From NCBI GenBank assembly GCA_018664045.1, contig JABJPE010000065.1, positions 1 through 62,744 of the forward strand: DNA of 62,744 nucleotides, given 5' to 3'. This document shows positions 19,341 to 28,513 of the stretch, in pieces. A program made the position numbers and the translations under genes. Position 1 is the first letter of the stretch, and the number at the start of each line of letters is the position of its first letter. The DNA comes from Legionellales bacterium. Its GTDB lineage: Bacteria; Pseudomonadota; Gammaproteobacteria; Comchoanobacterales; Comchoanobacteraceae. Below the pieces are notes generated by a model, which saw only the letters and a list, made by a program, of their open reading frames with translations, was not told the origin of the DNA and made no database searches.

Positions 19341-20777
19341 ATGCCTTGGCAACCGGTAATTGGACTTGAAGTCCATGTACAATTAAAAACAAAGTCAAAA
19401 ATTTTCTCACCTGCACCAACAGTGTTCGGTGCAGAACCAAATGTCCAGGCTAATGTTGTTGACTTAGCTCTGCCAGGAGTGCTGCCTTTTCTAAATGATG
19501 AAGTAGTTAATATGGCAATCAAATTTGGCCTAGGCGCACACGCAACTATAAACAAAAGGTCTGTCTTTGCAAGAAAGCACTATTTCTATCCTGACTTACC
19601 AAAAGGCTATCAAATTAGCCAAAATAAATTCCCTATAATTTCTGGGGGATACATAGACATACCTGTTGCTAATGATAAAATTAAACGTGTTAAATTAACG
19701 CGAGCACATCTTGAAGAAGATGCAGGCAAATCGATTCACTATGAGGGTGAAAATAAAAGTGGGATTGATCTAAACAGAGCAGGAATGCCACTCCTTGAAA
19801 TTGTATCTGAACCTGAACTAAGGAGTGCTTCTGAAGCAGTTACCTTCTTAAAAACACTACATAATCTGGTTCAATATTTGGATATATGTGATGGCAATAT
19901 GCAAGAAGGTTCATTCCGTTGTGATGCAAACATATCCATAAGATTAAGTGAAGAACATGAATTTGGGACAAGAGTAGAAATAAAGAACATAAATTCATTT
20001 AAATTTGTCGAGCAAGCCATTAACTACGAAATAGAAAGACAAACAGACTGTATAAAACACAGTGAAGAAATAGTCCAAGAAACCAGACTGTTTGACTCGG
20101 CACAAAAAGTTACTAAAAGCATGCGTAGCAAAGAAAATGCGCACGATTACCGATATTTTGCTGAACCAGACCTGCCTCCACTACTGATAGAGCAAGAAAC
20201 CATTGATAAAATAAGGCATTCAATGCCAGAGTTACCCTGGGATAAAAAACAACGTTTTATTGAGCAATACGAACTAAGCGACTACGATGCTGCAATATTA
20301 ACTGCTGACAAGAACATTGCCTACTACTTTGAAAATGTATGTAAAGAAACCAAAGCAAGTAATAAAATAACAGCAAACTGGATAGCCGGGGAGCTAATGG
20401 GACAACTTAATAAAACAGGTGCCAGCATAAAAAACTGCCCTATTTCTGCTAATTATATGGCTGAAATGCTAGATAAAATAGCCGATGGGACAATATCAGG
20501 TAAAATTGGTAAAACGGTATTTGAGGAGCTCTGGCTAGGAAAGCAAACTGTTGCTGAAATTATTAGTAGCAAAGGTTTAAGCCAAATTTCAGACCCAAAA
20601 GAGCTAGAGCAAGTTATACAGGAAATAATTAATAAATTTCCAAGTCAAGTTGGCGAATATAAGTCTGGCAAAGACAAGCTTTTTGGTTTCTTTGTAGGTC
20701 AAGTTATGCAGGTAACAAAAGGAAGAGCAAATCCAGGTTTACTACAAGAAATGCTTAAAAATTTACTAAGCAAATAA
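19341..20777 (+). CDS. gatB: Asp-tRNA(Asn)/Glu-tRNA(Gln) amidotransferase subunit B
   Basis: Kinase/transamidase subunit that activates the misacylated tRNA and transfers ammonia to it. The start used (MPWQPVIGLEVHVQLKTKSK) is the conserved GatB N-terminus and has GGAGA 6 bases upstream; a longer frame beginning inside gatA is not likely. From this start it is 478 residues. Conserved blocks are RKHYFYPDLPKGYQISQ, AGMPLLEIVSEP and the KSMRSKENAHDYRYFAEPDLPPL segment, with the C-terminal YqeY-like tRNA-binding domain ending NPGLLQEMLKNLL. Confidence 0.97.
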   Translation: MPWQPVIGLEVHVQLKTKSKIFSPAPTVFGAEPNVQANVVDLALPGVLPFLNDEVVNMAIKFGLGAHATINKRSVFARKHYFYPDLPKGYQISQNKFPIISGGYIDIPVANDKIKRVKLTRAHLEEDAGKSIHYEGENKSGIDLNRAGMPLLEIVSEPELRSASEAVTFLKTLHNLVQYLDICDGNMQEGSFRCDANISIRLSEEHEFGTRVEIKNINSFKFVEQAINYEIERQTDCIKHSEEIVQETRLFDSAQKVTKSMRSKENAHDYRYFAEPDLPPLLIEQETIDKIRHSMPELPWDKKQRFIEQYELSDYDAAILTADKNIAYYFENVCKETKASNKITANWIAGELMGQLNKTGASIKNCPISANYMAEMLDKIADGTISGKIGKTVFEELWLGKQTVAEIISSKGLSQISDPKELEQVIQEIINKFPSQVGEYKSGKDKLFGFFVGQVMQVTKGRANPGLLQEMLKNLLSK

Positions 20778-20843
20778 TGCTGGCTTTATTCTTGATAGTT
20801 ATTGCTAAATAAACTATTATTAATTTTATTTTCTTGGTAAGAA

Positions 20844-22118
20844 ATGGCAATACAAACTAAAAGTAATAAGCACAAAGCAGTCGCCATTTTAATTTGGTCA
20901 CTAGCGACAACTTTTTATCTTTATGAAAATCTACTACAAGTATCACAAAGCGTGATTGTTCCTGAATTAATGCGTGATTTTAAGCTAAATGCGCTAGAGT
21001 TAAGTACTAAACTAGGTTCTATTTTCCTAGTGTCCTACAGCTTATTTCAATTCCCTGTTGGAATAATGCTAGATAGGTATAAGACAAAAATACTACTCCC
21101 AATAGCAGCTCTTATTTGCTCCCTGTCATGCTACAGCTACGCACACTCTGAGACTGTGTTTGCAGCTTTTTTAAGTAGATTTTTCATGGGTATTGGTGCA
21201 TCTTTTGCTGCACTAAGCTGCCTCAAGCTAGCAAGCGGCTGGTTTGAACATAGGTACTTTGCATTACTTACAGGCCTAATGCTTTCAATTGGTCTTACAG
21301 GATCAATAATAGGAGAAGGCCCTCTGCTTAGCCTTGTGAACTCACATGGTTGGCGCGATTCATTTGCATATATAGCTCAATTTGGCGCAATACTAACTCT
21401 ACTACTACTAGTTTTTATTAAAGATGCCAATACAAATATAAATGCTGATCAAAGTATCAAGCAAACATATTTTGATTTGAAGCAGCTTCTAAAAAGTAAG
21501 CAGGTTTGGGCAATATCACTTTATGGCATGCTTATGTTTACTCCATTTTTGATTCTCAGCAATTTATGGGGACCAACTTTTTTAGCAAAAACGTATATGC
21601 TCGATAGAAAAGTGGCAGCAGACATATTCGGCATGATCTTTCTTGGCTTTATTATTGGTGGTCCTTTATTTGGATTTTTCTCAGACTATATCTCAAGTAG
21701 AAAAAAGCCATTAATCATAGCATCATCAGGAGCTGCTGTGACAATAACATTAATCCTATATTGCAAAATAAGTAGTTTACTCTACATTAGCAGCCTTATT
21801 TTTTTGCTTGGTTTTTTCACCAGCGGTTTTCTTCCTGCATTTAGTATTATGAAAGAAATAAATAAACCACAGGTTACCACCGCTGCGCTTGGTTTCATGA
21901 ACACCCTAAACATGCTAGGTGGACCTGCTTTAATCAGCATTACTGGCTTTTTACTTGAATATTTTTGGGATGGAGCAACTAATGCAGGAGTTCATGTATA
22001 TAGTGGTTCTAATTTCATTTTATCATTTTCCATGCTGCCATTTCTTTATATATTAGCAATTTTAATGCTTTGCAACATCAAAGAAACCCACTGCATTAGC
22101 AGTAATAATAGCGAGTAA
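20844..22118 (+). CDS. MFS transporter (first of a tandem pair)
   Basis: Major facilitator superfamily permease with about 12 hydrophobic segments in 424 residues. The motif-A loop between helices 2 and 3 reads FPVGIMLDRYKTK. The N-terminal YLYENLLQVSQSVIVPELMRDF is nearly superimposable on its neighbour ([22 protein letters not shown]), so the two are paralogues. The substrate cannot be told from sequence; intracellular Legionellales carry many such importers for host metabolites (family knowledge). It starts 66 bases after gatB with a weak GGTAAG SD, and ends 5 bases before its partner. Confidence 0.9.
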   Translation: MAIQTKSNKHKAVAILIWSLATTFYLYENLLQVSQSVIVPELMRDFKLNALELSTKLGSIFLVSYSLFQFPVGIMLDRYKTKILLPIAALICSLSCYSYAHSETVFAAFLSRFFMGIGASFAALSCLKLASGWFEHRYFALLTGLMLSIGLTGSIIGEGPLLSLVNSHGWRDSFAYIAQFGAILTLLLLVFIKDANTNINADQSIKQTYFDLKQLLKSKQVWAISLYGMLMFTPFLILSNLWGPTFLAKTYMLDRKVAADIFGMIFLGFIIGGPLFGFFSDYISSRKKPLIIASSGAAVTITLILYCKISSLLYISSLIFLLGFFTSGFLPAFSIMKEINKPQVTTAALGFMNTLNMLGGPALISITGFLLEYFWDGATNAGVHVYSGSNFILSFSMLPFLYILAILMLCNIKETHCISSNNSE

Positions 22119-22123
22119 AGCAT

Positions 22124-23380
22124 ATGCGCCCTACAACAAAAGATAATATCAATTATGCCTGGATAATGTGTATTTTTGCAGCTGTTTTCTACTGCTATGA
22201 ATATCTATTAAGAGTCCTACCTTCAGTCATAGTTCCAGACCTAATGCAATCGCTAAATATAGGTGCAACCCAAATTGGTCTTATTTCCTCATTCTACTTT
22301 TTAACATATACCCCGATGCAAATAGTGGTAGGCACTATTATGGACCATTTTGGGGTACGCATACCTCTTACTATAGCTACCCTGTCATGTGCGTTAGGAA
22401 TATATATTTTTTCAATGCCTGAGCTCATATATGCAAAGATTGGCATGCTTCTAGTTGGCTTTGGATCAGCATTTGCATTTGTTGGAGTTCTAAAAATAGC
22501 TGCAGATTGGATGCCTAACAAATATTTTGCCCTAATTGCAGGAGTAACTACGACGCTTGGAATGGCTGGCGCGATTTCAGGTGAAACTTCATTATCTACA
22601 GCAATAAATAACTTTGGATTAGAAGATGCAATGCTGGGCCTATCTATTTCTGGAATAATATTAACAATATTTATTTTTGTAACAATTAAAGATAAGAAAC
22701 TACTGCACAGTCACTCCTGTATAAATGAAATAAAAAAACTTGCATTTGACTTGATTTTTGTAGCTAAAAATAAGCAAATATGGGTAGTGGGAATTATAGG
22801 AATGCTGCTATACACCCCTACAACTACTTTTGCCGGACTATGGGGCGTGCCCTACTTGCAAATGACCAGAGGACTTAATGCCCATGACGCAGGGGTAATT
22901 GTATCTATGATATTTGTAGGCTGGGCAATAGGAAGCCCATTAACAGGGCTTCTATCTGTCTGGCTTAAAACAAGAAAAAAAATCCTAACAGTTGGCGCGC
23001 TATTATGCGCAATTACTCTTATTAAAATCCTATACTTCCCTAGTGAATCCATTGCAATAACAATGACCTTAATGTTTTTACTTGGCTTTTTTAGTAGCAG
23101 TGAAATTCTTATTTTTGCTGTAGCACATGATATAATCCCTAATAATCTTGCAGGAACAGCTGTATCTCTGACTAATATGCTTGTGATGGTAAGTGGGATC
23201 ATGCAGTATTTAATAGGGTATTGGCTAGAAAACTCACAAGGTGCTGCAATAACAGGTAGTCATATCCATGTTTTCACTGAAACAAATTTCCAAGCTGCAT
23301 TCATTATAATGCCAGTTGGACTTGTAATTGCTTTCTTTTTGTCCTTTTTTCTGAAAGAAAGTTACCATCTAAAAAAATAA
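22124..23380 (+). CDS. MFS transporter (second of a tandem pair)
   Basis: Second permease, 418 residues with about 12 membrane segments and motif A as [14 protein letters not shown]. It starts 5 bases after the first, so the pair forms one transcription unit. It shares with its neighbour the N-terminal signature and the helix-4/5 region ([40 protein letters not shown] against SFAALSCLKLASGWFEHRYFALLTGLMLSIGLTGSIIGE, compared piecewise). It could be a separate uptake system, or the two could act on related substrates. Substrate unknown. Confidence 0.9.
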   Translation: MRPTTKDNINYAWIMCIFAAVFYCYEYLLRVLPSVIVPDLMQSLNIGATQIGLISSFYFLTYTPMQIVVGTIMDHFGVRIPLTIATLSCALGIYIFSMPELIYAKIGMLLVGFGSAFAFVGVLKIAADWMPNKYFALIAGVTTTLGMAGAISGETSLSTAINNFGLEDAMLGLSISGIILTIFIFVTIKDKKLLHSHSCINEIKKLAFDLIFVAKNKQIWVVGIIGMLLYTPTTTFAGLWGVPYLQMTRGLNAHDAGVIVSMIFVGWAIGSPLTGLLSVWLKTRKKILTVGALLCAITLIKILYFPSESIAITMTLMFLLGFFSSSEILIFAVAHDIIPNNLAGTAVSLTNMLVMVSGIMQYLIGYWLENSQGAAITGSHIHVFTETNFQAAFIIMPVGLVIAFFLSFFLKESYHLKK

Positions 23381-23402
23381 AAAATTAGGAGCTCCCACTA
23401 AA

Positions 23403-24719
23403 ATGAAACTTTTCTTGCAAACTCACGGCTGCCAAATGAATGAATATGACAGTCAAAAGATTATAGATATAATGAAACAAAAGCATGGTTCAAGTGTTAC
23501 CAAGGAGCCATCAGAAGCTGATGTATTAATTTTAAACACCTGCTCAATTAGAGAGAAAGCAGAAGATAAGGTCTACTCTGAAGTTGGACGCTGGCGTAAA
23601 CTAAAAGAAAAGAAACCTAATCAAATAATTGCTGTAGGAGGATGTGTAGCCAGCCAAGAAGGAGAAAATATTATAAAAAGAGCCCCGTATGTAGATATAG
23701 TATTTGGGCCACAAACACTTCACCGATTACCAGAATTAATTACCGAACATTTAAAAACTGGAAAGAGCGCGATTGACATATCATTTCCTGAAATTGAAAA
23801 ATTTGATAAACTACCTCAAACTGAAAAAAGTGGTCCGAGCGCATATGTATCAATTATGGAAGGATGTAGTAAATATTGCAGCTACTGCATAGTTCCTTAT
23901 ACAAGAGGCGAAGAAATAAATAGACCTTTTGATGATGTTATTAATGAGATTGTAAATATTACAAATAATGGCGCTAGAGAAATAACTTTACTTGGACAGA
24001 ATGTCAATGATTACCAAGGCCTAATGCATGATGGCAGCACCGCTGATCTAGCTCTACTGATCCATTACATTTCATCTATAGATAACGTACTACGCATCAG
24101 GTACTCAACAAGTCACCCTACCGCATTTCGTGAAAACCTTATTACTGCTTATGCTGAAGAGATGAAGTTAGCAAATCACCTACATCTACCAATCCAATCT
24201 GGTTCAGATAGAATTTTAACGGCAATGAAACGTGACTATACGACCCTTGAGTTTAAAAGTAAAATTAGAAAATTAAGGGCAGTACGTCCAAACATAAGTA
24301 TTTCATCTGATTTTATTGTAGGATTTCCTGGTGAAACTGATGCAGATTTTGAACAAACATTAAAATTAGTACAAGATATTGGCTTTGATAAATCTTATTC
24401 ATTTATATATAGTCGTCGCCCAGGAACCCCAGCTGCTAATTTAGCTGATAACGTAACACTTGAAACTAAGAAACAAAGGCTGGCTAAGCTCCAAGATGCA
24501 TTGAATAAAAATACAAATAAAATAAGTGATAATATGGTAGGGACAGTAGAGCCGGTTCTTGTCACAGGATCGAGTAAAAAGTCTGCACAAGAAATAAGTG
24601 GACGCACAGAAAACAATAGGATTGTTAATTTTGCGGGAAATAGTAGGCTAGTAGGAAAAATAGTACAGGTGAAAATAGTTGATGTTTATACGAACTCGCT
24701 ACGTGGAGAAATAATTTAG
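23403..24719 (+). CDS. miaB: tRNA-2-methylthio-N6-dimethylallyladenosine synthase MiaB
   Basis: Radical-SAM methylthiotransferase that adds the 2-methylthio group to i6A37 of tRNAs reading UNN codons. It is 438 residues. Cysteines for the auxiliary cluster are C10 ([11 protein letters not shown]), C47 ([13 protein letters not shown]) and C81 ([10 protein letters not shown]). The radical-SAM cluster C155-x3-C159-x2-C162 lies in [16 protein letters not shown], and a TRAM domain forms the C-terminus. A strong AGGAG precedes the ATG. The following genes ybeZ-ybeY-corC-lnt are in the usual gammaproteobacterial order. Confidence 0.98.
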   Translation: MKLFLQTHGCQMNEYDSQKIIDIMKQKHGSSVTKEPSEADVLILNTCSIREKAEDKVYSEVGRWRKLKEKKPNQIIAVGGCVASQEGENIIKRAPYVDIVFGPQTLHRLPELITEHLKTGKSAIDISFPEIEKFDKLPQTEKSGPSAYVSIMEGCSKYCSYCIVPYTRGEEINRPFDDVINEIVNITNNGAREITLLGQNVNDYQGLMHDGSTADLALLIHYISSIDNVLRIRYSTSHPTAFRENLITAYAEEMKLANHLHLPIQSGSDRILTAMKRDYTTLEFKSKIRKLRAVRPNISISSDFIVGFPGETDADFEQTLKLVQDIGFDKSYSFIYSRRPGTPAANLADNVTLETKKQRLAKLQDALNKNTNKISDNMVGTVEPVLVTGSSKKSAQEISGRTENNRIVNFAGNSRLVGKIVQVKIVDVYTNSLRGEII

Positions 24720-24779
24720 TATGAATAGTAATTACCAATTACACGTTTACGTTGTATGTATTAATTAATGTTAAACTTC

Positions 24780-24788
24780 TGCTATACT
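24780..24788 (+). promoter_or_regulatory. Possible extended -10 promoter of ybeZ
   Basis: TGCTATACT matches an extended -10 element (TG-n-TATACT) 36 bases before the ybeZ start, in the 104-base gap after miaB. No good -35 is visible, as is common for extended -10 promoters. It would let ybeZ-ybeY-corC-lnt be transcribed apart from miaB. Confidence 0.4.
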
Positions 24789-24823
24789 AAGGTTGTTACT
24801 ATTTTATTATATGTGAGGTAAAT

Positions 24824-25780
24824 TTGACAGAAGAAATACATAAGTTAAAATTTGAATTGGATCCAGTAAACAACGAGCGGCTTGCGCTAGTTTGTGGCCA
24901 AACTCATAAGAATATGAATATTATTGAGTCTTACTTTAATGTTAAAATTTCATCAAGAGGTAATAGTTTCAAGGTTTCAGGATCATCTGATGCAATAATA
25001 ATGACACAGCTTGCTATAGAGCAGCTATACAAAGACACAAAACAAAATCAAAACTTAACATCTGATAATATACATCTAGTGTTAGCTAGCATAGAAAAGT
25101 CATGGAGCTCAGAAACTGCAAGCAGTAATAGTAATTTACGTTTTTGCGGGCACGTAACTGCCAAAAGTAAAAATCAAGAAAATTATTTAGAAAATATTAA
25201 GAATAATGATATTACATTTGCAATAGGTCCATCAGGGACTGGAAAAACATACTTAGCTGCTGCAGTTGCTACAGATGCACTCCAAATGAACGAAGTAAAA
25301 CGCATAATTTTAATTAGACCGGCGGTTGAAGCTGGAGAAAAGCTAGGATTTTTACCTGGTGATTTAAGTGAAAAAGTAGACCCATATCTTAGACCCCTAT
25401 TAGACTCCATAACTAGTTTGATGAGCCCAGAAAAAGCGAATAAGCTTTTAGAAAAAAACATTATTGAAGTGGCCCCACTAGCATATATGCGGGGTAGAAC
25501 TCTAAATGAGGCATTTATTATTTTAGATGAGGCACAAAACACCACAAAAGAACAAATGAAAATGTTTTTAACAAGAATAGGTTTTGGTTCAAAAGTTGTA
25601 ATTACAGGTGATATAAGTCAAATTGATTTACCAAAAAATCAAGGATCAGGTTTGAAGCACGCTATAGAAGTATTATCTGACATCGATCAAATATCATTTA
25701 GCTATTTAAAATCAAAAGATGTTATTAGGCATCCTATAGTGGAAGCTATAGTAAACGCATACGAGCGCCATGAACAATAA
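24824..25780 (+). CDS. ybeZ: PhoH-like ATPase YbeZ
   Basis: PhoH-family NTPase that partners the endoribonuclease YbeY. It is 318 residues. Walker A GPSGTGKT is at 135-142 and Walker B FIILDEAQN near 231-239, with a KH-like N-terminal domain. The start is TTG, with GAGGT 4 bases before it; no ATG lies nearby in frame. It overlaps ybeY by 11 bases, consistent with the two working together in rRNA processing and ribosome quality control (established for the family). Confidence 0.96.
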   Translation: MTEEIHKLKFELDPVNNERLALVCGQTHKNMNIIESYFNVKISSRGNSFKVSGSSDAIIMTQLAIEQLYKDTKQNQNLTSDNIHLVLASIEKSWSSETASSNSNLRFCGHVTAKSKNQENYLENIKNNDITFAIGPSGTGKTYLAAAVATDALQMNEVKRIILIRPAVEAGEKLGFLPGDLSEKVDPYLRPLLDSITSLMSPEKANKLLEKNIIEVAPLAYMRGRTLNEAFIILDEAQNTTKEQMKMFLTRIGFGSKVVITGDISQIDLPKNQGSGLKHAIEVLSDIDQISFSYLKSKDVIRHPIVEAIVNAYERHEQ

Positions 25781-26216
25781 TATCAACATTGAAATTATCG
25801 ACTCATATATGGAAGAAAAGTTTGTTCCAAAAACATCTGAGCTAAAAGCCTGGCTAACAGCTAGTCTCATGAGTAATTATGAAAAATCCAGCATAAATTT
25901 AGTATTAACTAGTACTTCAGAGATGGAAAACTTAAATATAAAATTTCGCTCTAAAGACGGACCGACTAATGTCCTATCATTTACTGAGTGCAATGAAAAG
26001 CACTTATCAGGTGATATTGTAATATGCTCTCCTATTGTACAAGCTGAGGCAAAAGAATTAAAGATTAGTGAAGAGCATCATTTTACTCATTTATTTATAC
26101 ATGGCATATTGCATTTACAAGGATATGACCATATATTTGAAGATGACGCTATTCTAATGGAAGGTATAGAGAAAACTATACTAAAGAAAATTTTTAGTTT
26201 TCAGAAAAAAATGTAG
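25770..26216 (+). CDS. ybeY: rRNA maturation endoribonuclease YbeY
   Basis: Zinc metalloprotein that helps mature the 3' end of 16S rRNA and acts in ribosome quality control. It is 148 residues. The zinc motif H-G-x-L-H-L-x-G-Y-D-H is intact, with H111, H115 and H121 in HGILHLQGYDH. The central GPTNVLSF and GDIVIC blocks are typical. It begins inside ybeZ and ends 21 bases before the preferred corC start. Confidence 0.97.
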   Translation: MNNNINIEIIDSYMEEKFVPKTSELKAWLTASLMSNYEKSSINLVLTSTSEMENLNIKFRSKDGPTNVLSFTECNEKHLSGDIVICSPIVQAEAKELKISEEHHFTHLFIHGILHLQGYDHIFEDDAILMEGIEKTILKKIFSFQKKM

Positions 26217-26237
26217 TTTATGAGGTGGAGTAATTTA

Positions 26238-27032
26238 ATGTTTAAGAAAATTATTAGTTTTTTTTATAAACAGCCAAATACCGAAGCACAGATGCTAAAG
26301 ACATTGCATGATTGCGTAGCACAAAAAGTAATAGACCAAGATTCTATGACAATGATAGAGGGTGTACTAAATGTCTCTAAAATTAAGGTAAGAGACACAA
26401 TGATACCAAGAGCTCAAATGGTTATTTTAAATGTAGATCAATCATTAGAAGAGATAGCTAAAATAATAATAGAATCTAAACATTCACGCTTTCCAGTAAT
26501 ATGTGAAAACAAGGACAATATAATTGGGTTTTTACTTGCAAAAGATTTACTCATTAATTTTCAAAAGCCAAACGAAAACTTCAATATAAGAAGTGCCATT
26601 CGCCCTGCCATTTTTGTGCCAGAAAGTAAAAAGCTTGATAACCTTTTACATGAATTTCAGGTAAAACACTCGCATATGGCTATAGTTATTGATGAGTATG
26701 GTAATGTTGCAGGTTTAGTAACCATTGAAGATGTGTTAGAAAAAATTGTTGGCGACATTGAAGATGAGAACTTTACAGATAGTGAGGCTGACTCCATAAT
26801 CAAAACAAACAATAAGTACACAATCCAAGCAAGCGCTGTTATTGAGCAGTTAAATGATGAACTAGGCCTAAACCTTAAAAACAGTGATTTTGACACTATT
26901 GGTGGGCATATAGCGGCTGAAATTGGTCACATACCAAAACCAGAACATAAGATAATCATAAATAATTTTGAGTTTACTGTTAAAAAATCAAGTCCTAAAA
27001 AAATACTATTACTCGAAGCAATTAAGTTCTAA
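26238..27032 (+). CDS. corC: CorC/HlyC-family CBS-domain protein
   Basis: Cytoplasmic CBS-pair protein with a C-terminal CorC_HlyC (transporter-associated) domain, named for a role in magnesium/cobalt efflux in enteric bacteria. From the chosen start it is 264 residues. The first CBS unit begins VRDTMIPRAQMVILNVDQ, the second ends YGNVAGLVTIEDVLEKIVGDIEDE, and the C-terminal domain contains FDTIGGHIAAEIGHIP. I chose the ATG with GGTGGAG 7 bases upstream; an ATG six codons earlier overlaps that SD and is less likely. Its exact biochemical role is uncertain in any organism. Confidence 0.94.
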   Translation: MFKKIISFFYKQPNTEAQMLKTLHDCVAQKVIDQDSMTMIEGVLNVSKIKVRDTMIPRAQMVILNVDQSLEEIAKIIIESKHSRFPVICENKDNIIGFLLAKDLLINFQKPNENFNIRSAIRPAIFVPESKKLDNLLHEFQVKHSHMAIVIDEYGNVAGLVTIEDVLEKIVGDIEDENFTDSEADSIIKTNNKYTIQASAVIEQLNDELGLNLKNSDFDTIGGHIAAEIGHIPKPEHKIIINNFEFTVKKSSPKKILLLEAIKF

Positions 27033-27056
27033 ATGAGCTATTTACAGGTGAAAATA

Positions 27057-28439
27057 ATGCATTTAAAAAATACTAGTATTAAAGGTATTTTATCTTTAAT
27101 ACTTATTACTTATTTATCTGGCTATATAGCAACATTTGCCTTTGCTCCTTATAACATTTGGCCTTTGGCAATAATATCACCTTTTTTAATGCTTACTTTA
27201 TGGCAAAAATACCCAAAGCATAAATGCTTAACATCATGCATATATGGCATGGGATACTTTTCTGCAGGCGCCTGGGTGTTCTATAGTATATATGAGCATG
27301 CTAATGTTGGTTTTTTTACTAGTGTTTTTGTAACCGCCCTATTTGTATGCACACTATCTCTTGGTTTTATCATTGTATATTTAATACCGACAAAAACTCC
27401 AGGAAATGAAAACATAAAAAATCTTATATATTTTCCTATAGCATGGGCTGCAGCAGAATATTTTAGGACGTTATCATCACTTGCCTATCCATGGCTATTC
27501 CTAGCCTATAGTCAAACAACAGGTCCAATCATGGCTACAACTCCAATAATTGGGGTTTATGGCACCAGTATACTGCTTACATTCATCTCTGCCTCCTTAT
27601 ATTTATTATTAAAAAGACGAAAGGCGCAACAATTACTACTACTAGCACTGCCACTATCATTTATTATCTATGCAAATCTAACCCAAAACAATATTAGCTC
27701 TGGCAAGAGCATTAATACACTTCTCATTCAAAATAACACTAATGAACAAGAAAAATGGCGAACCAATAGATTAGAAAAACTAATTAAAACATATCAAAAA
27801 ATAATTAATAAAAACATACATAACAACACACTAGTTATTCTTCCAGAAAGTGCAATACCATATATACCAATAACATCAAAGCAAAATTATAATAATATTT
27901 TAATGACAATAAACAATAGTAACTCAGCAGCTATTATTGGCTCGTTCACAAATGAAAATAATAAAATTTATAATAGCGCAATTGGAGTAGGTAAACTCGA
28001 AGGGATAATAAAAAAACACCGTCTTGTAGCTTTTGGTGAAACTACTCCTGAAATACCAATGCTTACAGAGATTGCACATGCCCTGGACTTCCCTATGTCT
28101 AATTTAAGTAGATCAGATGAAAAAATAAACTTAATGTCATTTCAAAACAAAAAGATTGCTACGTTTATATGTTATGAAATAGCGTTCCCAGATGAAGTTA
28201 TAACCAGGGCTAAAAATGCTGATTTAATAGTGGTAATTAGTGATAATGTGTGGTTTGGTAGTAGTAGTGCTAGTGCTCAACATAGGCAGATAACACAGTT
28301 TTATGCAAACATGCTGCAAAAACCAGCTCTATTTGTAAACAATAGCGGCCTTACTTCTATAATTAACAATAAAGGCGAGATTCTAGAGGAGCTACCTCAG
28401 CTTAAACAGGGAGTAATAAACTATAACCTTAGTTTTTAG
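27057..28439 (+). CDS. lnt: Apolipoprotein N-acyltransferase
   Basis: Last enzyme of bacterial lipoprotein maturation, which N-acylates the lipid-modified cysteine at the inner membrane. About six N-terminal membrane segments are followed by a periplasmic nitrilase domain. The catalytic triad is visible (numbered from the ATG eight codons upstream): E272 in VILPESAIPY, K328 in KKHRLVAFGE and C380 in ATFICYEIAFPD. I chose the ATG with AGGTG 7 bases before it; the earlier ATG directly follows the corC stop (TAAATG) and could be used by coupling. About 50 residues shorter than E. coli Lnt (512). Confidence 0.96.
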   Translation: MHLKNTSIKGILSLILITYLSGYIATFAFAPYNIWPLAIISPFLMLTLWQKYPKHKCLTSCIYGMGYFSAGAWVFYSIYEHANVGFFTSVFVTALFVCTLSLGFIIVYLIPTKTPGNENIKNLIYFPIAWAAAEYFRTLSSLAYPWLFLAYSQTTGPIMATTPIIGVYGTSILLTFISASLYLLLKRRKAQQLLLLALPLSFIIYANLTQNNISSGKSINTLLIQNNTNEQEKWRTNRLEKLIKTYQKIINKNIHNNTLVILPESAIPYIPITSKQNYNNILMTINNSNSAAIIGSFTNENNKIYNSAIGVGKLEGIIKKHRLVAFGETTPEIPMLTEIAHALDFPMSNLSRSDEKINLMSFQNKKIATFICYEIAFPDEVITRAKNADLIVVISDNVWFGSSSASAQHRQITQFYANMLQKPALFVNNSGLTSIINNKGEILEELPQLKQGVINYNLSF

Positions 28440-28513
28440 CAACTAATCCCTTGCCAGATAGCATCACAAAATTTAAACTGTAGGCTGTATTTCAAACAAA
28501 TAGTGAAATTGCG

